A stretch of 12,406 nucleotides of DNA, from NCBI GenBank assembly GCA_964607765.1, contig CAZSNT010000237.1, positions 1-12,406 of the forward strand, written 5' to 3'. Origin of the DNA: CAZSNT01 sp964607765. GTDB taxonomy: Bacteria > Verrucomicrobiota > Lentisphaeria > Oligosphaerales > JABHEG01. Below are positions 8,314 to 12,406 of this stretch, in pieces. The translations under genes were made by a program, and so were the position numbers. Numbering within the stretch: position 1 is the stretch's first letter; the number at the start of each line of letters is the position of its first letter. The notes beneath the pieces are model-generated. The model had not been told where the DNA came from. It searched no databases and saw nothing but the letters and a program-made list of their open reading frames with translations.

Positions 8314-8342
8314 TTGTCGCATGGCCCGGGTTGCCGTATAGC
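8314..8342 (+). promoter_or_regulatory. candidate sigma70-type promoter of the GH2 gene
   Basis: TTGTCG (8314-8319) and TATAGC (8337-8342) are separated by 17 bases, the optimal spacing; each matches the consensus at 4 of 6 positions. Transcription would start near 8349, about 50 bases before the GH2 start codon. Such matches occur by chance in a sequence this long, so the call is tentative. Confidence 0.35.
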
Positions 8343-8385
8343 GTGGCCCCGTGTGAAGCGCTAGATTCCCGCTCCTCTTCAGAAC

Positions 8386-8389
8386 GGAG
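8386..8389 (+). promoter_or_regulatory. ribosome binding site of the GH2 gene
   Basis: GGAG lies 8 bases ahead of the ATG at 8398 but only 2 bases ahead of the ATG at 8392, so the second methionine codon is the likely start. Confidence 0.6.
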
Positions 8390-8397
8390 CAATGCAG

Positions 8398-10134
8398 ATG
8401 GAACTGATGACAGCCTATCCTCGTCACCGTGTGCGGTCCGTCCAGATGCTTGACGGCGTGTGGGACTTCGTGTATCTGGGCGACGATGCCGATCTGGCTG
8501 CCCTGTCGACAGACGCGCTGCGGTTCGGCGAACGGGCTGCCGTACCGAGTGTCTACGACGCGTCGCCTGCCTATGCGGGGCGCCGCGGCACGGCCGTGTA
8601 CCGGACGTTCGTGGCGAGCACGCCGGGCACGCGAGCACGCGTCCACTTCCACGGGCTTGGACTGTGGTGCCGTGTGCTGGTGGATGGCCAGGCGGTCGCG
8701 GAGAACTCGCTGCCGTACAGCGGGTTCTGGGCTGATGTGCCGCCCGCCGAGCAACCGCTGCGGGAGCTCCTGGTGGTTGTGGACAACCGTTTCGACCCCG
8801 AACGCGTCCCGCTGTTCGAGCAGTTCTTCGATTTCTACGCGTATGGCGGGATCTACCGCAGCGTCGAGTGGCATGAAGTCGCGCCGGTGTGCATCGAACG
8901 GGCGCGGGTCACGACTCTGGACCTGAGCGACGGGACGATCCAGGTGGACGTGACGCTCAACGGCCAGGACTTGCCCCAGAGCATTGACATCACCACGAGC
9001 ATCGACGGCGGCGAGTCGGCGACATGGCGGGACTGCAAGGTGGTCGACGGCGCCGCGCGGCTGCAACTGCGCGTGCCCGAACCGACGCTCTGGTCCCCGA
9101 GCACACCCAACCTGCACACGATCCAGGTGGCGATCGAGGGCGACGACATCGTGGAACGCTTCGGTCTACGCACCGTGGCGGCTTCGGAGCACGAGATCCT
9201 GCTCAACGGGGAGCCCGTGAAGCTGCTGGGCTACTGCCGGCACGAGGCGCACCCGCAGTTCGGTCCGGCGCTGCCGCACGCGCAGCTGGTCCAGGATCTG
9301 CAGCTGCTCCGTGACCTGGGATGCAACTTCGTCCGCGGCAGTCACTACCCGCAGGACCCGCGCTTCCTGGACCTGTGCGACGAGCTGGGGTTCCTGGTTT
9401 GGGAGGAGAGCCTGGGCTGGGGGCAGAAAGCCGCACACTTCGAGCGCCAGTCTTTCTGCGATGCGCAGGTTGAGCAGACGACGCTGATGGTGCGCAACAG
9501 CGCCAACCATCCCTGCGTCATCATGTGGGGGTTCCTGAACGAAGGCGAGTCCAACTCCGAGGCCTCAGTTCCCCTCTACACCCGTCTCGTCGAGACGATC
9601 AGAGAGCTTGATCCAACCCGTCTCGTGACCTACGCAACCAATCGCCCGTTCAACGACCTGAATCTGGCGCTCGTCGACGTAGTCAGCGTGAACTGCTACC
9701 CCGGCTGGTACGCATCGCACGACGCGGATCCGCGGCCGCTGGGGGACGTGGTCCCGCACATCCACCGGCTTCTGGCCCACATGGCGGAGCAGGGGCTGGG
9801 TGACAAGCCCTTCATTCTCAGCGAGATCGGGGCAGGAGCCATCTACGGCTGGCGCGACCCGCTCGCCGCGCACTGGTCGGAGGGCTACCAGGCCGACTAC
9901 CTCGAGCTGGTCTGCCGCGAGGCCGTGACGAACGACCGGGTCAACGGCCTGGCACTGTGGCAGTTCTGCGACTGCCGCACGTATGCCAGCCCGCGTGCGC
10001 TGGGGCGCCCTCGGGCATTCAACAACAAGGGAACCCTCGACGAGTACCGGCGCCCGAAGCAGGCGTACGAGACGGCCAAACAGGTATTTCGCACAGGGCG
10101 ACGGGAGCTGGGCTCGACCCACAGCCCCAAGTGA
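8398..10134 (+). CDS. GH2 family beta-glucuronidase-type glycosidase, cytoplasmic
   Basis: This 578-residue protein has the standard GH2 layout. An N-terminal jelly-roll sugar-binding domain (~8-165; FDFYAYGGIYRSV near 145-157) is followed by an immunoglobulin-like domain (~165-265) and a TIM barrel (~265-570). The acid/base is E382 in GFLNEGES and the nucleophile E476 in ILSEIGAG. Their spacing of 94 residues is close to E. coli beta-glucuronidase (91). Near the C-terminus, FNNKG (542-544 as N-x-K) corresponds to the N-x-K motif that binds the glucuronate carboxylate in beta-glucuronidases, which points to uronidase rather than galactosidase activity. There is no signal peptide, so it should act inside the cell on imported oligosaccharides. 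It is transcribed divergently from the secreted block. The start at 8398 is chosen by ribosome binding site spacing; an ATG lies two codons upstream at 8392. Beta-galactosidase or another uronidase remains possible. Confidence 0.88.
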   Translation: MELMTAYPRHRVRSVQMLDGVWDFVYLGDDADLAALSTDALRFGERAAVPSVYDASPAYAGRRGTAVYRTFVASTPGTRARVHFHGLGLWCRVLVDGQAVAENSLPYSGFWADVPPAEQPLRELLVVVDNRFDPERVPLFEQFFDFYAYGGIYRSVEWHEVAPVCIERARVTTLDLSDGTIQVDVTLNGQDLPQSIDITTSIDGGESATWRDCKVVDGAARLQLRVPEPTLWSPSTPNLHTIQVAIEGDDIVERFGLRTVAASEHEILLNGEPVKLLGYCRHEAHPQFGPALPHAQLVQDLQLLRDLGCNFVRGSHYPQDPRFLDLCDELGFLVWEESLGWGQKAAHFERQSFCDAQVEQTTLMVRNSANHPCVIMWGFLNEGESNSEASVPLYTRLVETIRELDPTRLVTYATNRPFNDLNLALVDVVSVNCYPGWYASHDADPRPLGDVVPHIHRLLAHMAEQGLGDKPFILSEIGAGAIYGWRDPLAAHWSEGYQADYLELVCREAVTNDRVNGLALWQFCDCRTYASPRALGRPRAFNNKGTLDEYRRPKQAYETAKQVFRTGRRELGSTHSPK

Positions 10135-10166
10135 TCCAGCCACTACCAGCAGTGCCACACAAGGGT

Positions 10167-10195
10167 GTGCGGCGCCGGCCCTGCGGCGTCCGCAC
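10167..10195. terminator. strong stem-loop between convergent genes
   Basis: Arms gtgcgg plus cgcc (10167-10176) pair with ggcg plus ccgcac (10185-10195), with one bulged t and an 8-base loop. It lies 32 bases after the GH2 stop codon and 23 bases after the antitoxin stop on the other strand, where a bidirectional terminator is expected. There is no T-run on either side, so it is not a classical intrinsic terminator. Confidence 0.4.
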
Positions 10196-10218
10196 CAACC
10201 GTTCGAAGTCTCTACCCC

Positions 10219-10446
10219 TCAAGCGCGTGTCTTCTCAAGGTGCCGGGCAATTAGCACCTTGATCAGTGACTGCCTGGGCACGCCAAGACGTTTTGCTTCC
10301 CGGTCGAGTGAATGGACCATCCAGATCGGGAAGTCAACATTGACACGTTTCTGTTCCTGTTCGGGCCTGCGAGCTTTGGACAGGTCAAGGAACTCCGTGA
10401 CGCCTTTCCCCGAATCGAACCTGGTGTCGAAATCTCCAGCTTTCAT
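10219..10446 (-). CDS. brnA: BrnA/CopG-type antitoxin, ribbon-helix-helix
   Basis: This is a small DNA-binding antitoxin (75 aa) of the BrnA/CopG type. The N-terminal part (GVTEFLDLSKARRP, residues 15-28) resembles the toxin-binding segment of the family. The ribbon-helix-helix follows: strand RVNVDFP (34-40), helix WMVHSLDREAKRLG (42-55), then PRQSLIKVLIARHLE (57-71). In intact systems the protein neutralises the BrnT ribonuclease and represses the brnTA promoter. It overlaps the preceding toxin fragment by 62 bases, and AGGTGG precedes its ATG at good spacing. Length and domain look intact. Because the toxin upstream is cut short, this is probably an orphan antitoxin, and transcription may now come from the upstream secreted-protein gene. 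Confidence 0.8.
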   Translation of the reverse strand: MKAGDFDTRFDSGKGVTEFLDLSKARRPEQEQKRVNVDFPIWMVHSLDREAKRLGVPRQSLIKVLIARHLEKTRA

Positions 10447-10609
10447 ATAGTGCCACCTCTTCTTCCCGAGATCGCCGGACGGAGATGATTCTGATTCGGC
10501 CCTCCCGATATGTGATCACGCCAGACCAGTGTTTCCCAGCGATCACGCCAATGACCAGATGTCGAGGTTCGTCTTCCGTTCGTGCAGGGATTTCAAGCAA
10601 GTCTGTCAC
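10385..10609 (-). pseudogene. brnT: 5'-truncated BrnT-type toxin fragment
   Basis: The frame encodes 74 residues. Residues 2-58 match the C-terminal two thirds of BrnT toxins (LLEIPARTEDEPRHLVIG, then KHWSGVITYR, IRIISVRRSR and EEVALYES). Family members have about 30 more residues in front, including the usual E-F/W-D...N...KHG-F/I-D-F segment. Here the frame starts with GTG exactly at the stop codon of the secreted-protein gene (GTGA), and upstream bases show no BrnT sequence. The frame also runs 16 residues past the usual Y-E-S end, inside the antitoxin gene. RelE-like folding would be incomplete, so the toxin is probably inactive. It is listed as a pseudogene because of the missing N-terminus. 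Confidence 0.7.
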
Positions 10610-12159
10610 TGCCGCTTGCCGTCCAGGAAGAACGCCAGCCGGCCACCCTCCGACTTCACGCGCAGCAGTGACTCGCCAAAGCAGTACCGTATCTCGTCGC
10701 GGGCGTCAGTGTGCGCACGGATCAGTGCTGCGCTGGGCCCGTCTTTGAAGGAGCGAACAACCACCCATGTTCCCTTGCCGTCCGTCTTGCCGGACCGTGC
10801 GTCCGCGGGCGCCAGGTGTTCGATGCAGAGGCAGGTCGCCCCGGCACGCACGCGGGCGCGCACCGCATCGAGCGTCCCTTCTGAGACAGCGTGCCCGGTC
10901 AGGATAATGAGTGAGGCCGAGGCGAGGTCCTTCTCCCCCGCCATGTGGTCGAACACAGCAACGCCGTCCAGCGGCGTCAGCATCGGCAGCGGCGGCTCCC
11001 GCCATCCGTATATCCGCTTCGGGTGGGTGAGCCGCCCGGAAGTCAGGGCCCCGGCCAGGTCGATCCAGTCGCGGTTGCGCTGCGTCGGTAGCAGGTCTTT
11101 GCCGCCGTAGAGCCCTTCCGGGTAAGGTGGACTGGCCGACTGGCCCCAGTAGCCGTCCGGAAAGCGGACCACGGCGACCTTCGGCCTCAGGTCCCGGAAG
11201 GTGTACGGCCGCGGGTGCGCTGGCGCATAGCGCTTCGCGAACGCCCCCAAGGCGCGTCCGTAGTCGGTCAGCCGTCCCGACGCCGGGTCGAGCAGCGCCG
11301 CAGAGTTTTCCTGGAAGATGCCCGTGGCCCCAAGCCACCAGGCCAGCTTCACGGCGTCCTCGAACCGCTCGACCGAATGGCCCGGCATGGAGTTGCCGTG
11401 CCAGAGGTCGATGTGGATGACCAGGCGCTCATGTCCGTACTGGAGCGCCGCCCCGACTGCCGTCGCGAACATCAGCGAGTTGTGCGACTCCTTGAGAAAC
11501 TTCGGCGCCACGCCGAACCCGGCCCGCGCGAAGGGGTGCATGAGCGCCGGCATGACGTAGTTGCCCAACACCTCCAGGTTGTGTCGGCGTGAGCGGGTGA
11601 CCAGTCCCGCGGCCTCGCGGACGGTCTCTTCGAAGGCCGTGTCGAGGGTCATTCCCGTCGCCTCGACCCACATCGGCAACTCGCCGCCGCGGCACCACGC
11701 GGCGCCCTCCGGCCGCCAGGCAAGCGAGCATCGCGTCTGCTGATAGTGGCTGATCTCGGGGAAGAGGAAGCCCCGGAAGCACGTGGACCCGGCCATCTCC
11801 CGCAGGTCCTGCTCGCGGAAGTCCCAGCGGTGCAGCCCGCGCGGGGTCTTGAACCAGTCCACCCCGTCGTGCACGGCGGACCGCTGACGAGCGATCACTC
11901 GCATCTGAAAGTAGACGTCCAGTCCGGCCGCCTCGATCAGAGGCAACCATTCCTCGGCAAGCGTCCCGTCCGCGACGATCCGATCGTTGACGGTGACGAG
12001 GAGCGTATTGACGCCCGCCTCTTCCCTGAGCACGCCGAAATGGCGCGCCGTCTGTCTGAACCGGCTCACGTCTGTGGCAATGACAAGTGGCTCGCCGGCC
12101 GCGGCGAGACGGCACACCATCAGGCTGCACATCAGCAGAAGGCAGACGGGCGTTCTCAA
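10606..12159 (-). CDS. secreted protein of unknown family, putative TIM-barrel glycosidase-like
   Basis: I do not recognise a specific family. Numbering is from the TTG at 12159 (517 aa). A signal peptide is clear: MRTPVCLLLMCSLMVCRLAAAG, residues 1-22. Residues ~25-320 alternate strands and helices like a TIM barrel (VNTLLVTVND, AAGLDVYFQMRV, GFLFPEISHY, LVIHIDLWHG, GATGIFQENS). Glutamates E135 (FPEIS) and E284 (FQENS) sit at strand ends and could be catalytic, but this is speculation. Residues ~325-465 look like the Rossmann-type domain found after the barrel in GH42-like enzymes (KVAVVRFPDGYW, ASLIILTGHAVSEGT, RAGATCLCIEHLAP), and a short beta-rich C-terminus follows. The stop overlaps the start of the brnT fragment (GTGA). 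A GTG at 12174 is also open, but a well-spaced ribosome binding site supports the TTG. Secreted glycan-active role: inference from fold impression and neighbours. Confidence 0.75.
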   Translation of the reverse strand: MRTPVCLLLMCSLMVCRLAAAGEPLVIATDVSRFRQTARHFGVLREEAGVNTLLVTVNDRIVADGTLAEEWLPLIEAAGLDVYFQMRVIARQRSAVHDGVDWFKTPRGLHRWDFREQDLREMAGSTCFRGFLFPEISHYQQTRCSLAWRPEGAAWCRGGELPMWVEATGMTLDTAFEETVREAAGLVTRSRRHNLEVLGNYVMPALMHPFARAGFGVAPKFLKESHNSLMFATAVGAALQYGHERLVIHIDLWHGNSMPGHSVERFEDAVKLAWWLGATGIFQENSAALLDPASGRLTDYGRALGAFAKRYAPAHPRPYTFRDLRPKVAVVRFPDGYWGQSASPPYPEGLYGGKDLLPTQRNRDWIDLAGALTSGRLTHPKRIYGWREPPLPMLTPLDGVAVFDHMAGEKDLASASLIILTGHAVSEGTLDAVRARVRAGATCLCIEHLAPADARSGKTDGKGTWVVVRSFKDGPSAALIRAHTDARDEIRYCFGESLLRVKSEGGRLAFFLDGKRQ

Positions 12160-12167
12160 GGGCGAAT

Positions 12168-12172
12168 CCTCC
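12168..12172 (-). promoter_or_regulatory. ribosome binding site deciding a TTG start
   Basis: GGAGG lies 8 bases ahead of the TTG at 12159, whose second codon is arginine, giving a textbook signal peptide. The alternative GTG at 12174 overlaps this GGAGG and has no comparable site upstream. Confidence 0.6.
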
Positions 12173-12233
12173 ACCGACGGGTTCTGGCCTGGGGCGGCGC
12201 CAGCCGCACCAACTCCATGTGAAGCCGACTGTT

Positions 12234-12250
12234 ACCGGAACTGTTCCGGT
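12234..12250. promoter_or_regulatory. perfect 17-bp palindrome, candidate operator
   Basis: The sequence accggaac-t-gttccggt is a perfect dyad of two 8-base arms around one base, 74 bases upstream of the TTG start of the secreted-protein gene. The one-base centre makes it a poor RNA hairpin and a good fit for a dimeric DNA-binding regulator. A weak -35-like TTGGAA on the minus strand lies at its edge. No regulator is encoded in the window, so the partner is unknown. Confidence 0.4.
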
Positions 12251-12283
12251 TCCAAGTCCTCGCAGAGGGTGGCATTCCCGTCG

Positions 12284-12303
12284 CCTCGGGCGTGAGCCCG
12301 TGG
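12284..12303. repeat. GNRA-type hairpin, REP-like palindrome
   Basis: Stem cgggc (12287-12291) and gcccg (12296-12300) closes a GTGA loop, a GNRA tetraloop in RNA. It is extended by cc/gg pairs across a t-t mismatch. Short GC-rich palindromes of this look are common in intergenic repeats mobilised by RAYT transposases. Only one copy is seen here, so repeat status is a guess. Confidence 0.35.
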
Positions 12304-12406
12304 ACTTTCTTCACTGTCATCCCATAGTGGAGCGAAAACCGGCCATTGATTGCTGTTTTCGAGGCTGATGACATCAGTTCTCGCGAGACCCCAGTTTGGA
12401 CACTCA

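Larger units (their letters stand above)
8168..8391. other. divergent intergenic region
   Basis: This stretch separates the minus-strand LamG/FG-GAP block from the plus-strand GH2 gene and must hold both promoters unless one comes from elsewhere. A plausible plus-strand promoter is listed separately. On the minus strand a TTGACT box (near 8233) has no good -10 partner, so no minus-strand promoter is called. No gene is supported. Confidence 0.6.
12175..12406. other. non-coding region upstream of the secreted-protein gene
   Basis: No gene is supported. Open frames crossing it have low-complexity, family-less translations. It should contain the minus-strand promoter, but no convincing -35/-10 pair was found. 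Two structured elements (a palindrome and a hairpin) are listed separately. Confidence 0.55.

Noticed and set aside
8168..8391. possible minus-strand promoter with TTGACT near 8233
   Set aside because: No acceptable -10 element at 16-18 bases, so no promoter was called.
8230..9117. 295-residue minus-strand frame overlapping the GH2 gene start
   Set aside because: Antisense shadow: the plus strand encodes the well-conserved GH2 N-terminal domains over the same bases.
12156..12374. 72-residue minus-strand frame ahead of the secreted-protein gene
   Set aside because: No domain and no clear ribosome binding site, and it runs across a hairpin and a perfect palindrome, so it is more likely intergenic.
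1..12406. tRNA, rRNA, riboswitch or phage genes
   Set aside because: No cloverleaf, rRNA segment, known riboswitch core or phage structural or integrase protein was recognised on reading either strand.

Overview
The window is GC-rich and carries carbohydrate-active and secreted proteins typical of free-living polysaccharide degraders. The mix is a GH-A glycosidase with an inserted carbohydrate-binding module, a BNR/sialidase-like protein, a giant LamG plus FG-GAP protein, a GH2 beta-glucuronidase-type enzyme, and large secreted proteins of unknown family. Together with scattered transposase and toxin-antitoxin fragments this suggests the Planctomycetes/Verrucomicrobia/Lentisphaerae/Kiritimatiellota superphylum. 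That assignment is inferred from gene content, since there is no rRNA or marker gene here.

Layout. Positions 1-185 are non-coding and hold nested inverted repeats. A three-gene block on the minus strand runs from 8167 down to 186. It starts with a ~1,495-residue secreted LamG/FG-GAP protein, followed with a 4-base ATGA overlap by a 5'-shortened BNR/sialidase-like gene, and then after 42 bases by a secreted GH-A (GH5-like) glycosidase. Positions 8168-8391 are a divergent promoter region. A cytoplasmic GH2 enzyme (8398-10134, plus strand) carries both catalytic glutamates and the N-x-K signature of beta-glucuronidases. A strong hairpin near 10180 separates it from a converging minus-strand block. 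That block contains a secreted protein of unknown family (10606-12159), a 5'-truncated BrnT toxin fragment, and an intact BrnA/CopG-type antitoxin. Positions 12175-12406 are non-coding, with a perfect 17-base palindrome and a GNRA-type hairpin.

How the parts fit. The exported GH-A enzyme and the multi-domain LamG/FG-GAP protein would work outside the cytoplasm on a complex glycan. The signal-less GH2 enzyme would finish uronic-acid-containing oligosaccharides inside the cell. This is inference: no transporter, SusC/D pair or regulator lies in the window.

The most unusual aspect is evidence of rearrangement at gene borders. The large LamG/FG-GAP reading frame begins with about 30 residues that match the N-terminus of a RAYT/IS200-like (Y1) transposase, fused in frame ahead of an obvious signal peptide. 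In two other places a gene lacking its 5' part (sialidase-like, brnT) begins exactly at the stop codon of the preceding gene. I found no convincing new defence or other molecular system; the interest lies in these fusions and the domain architectures.
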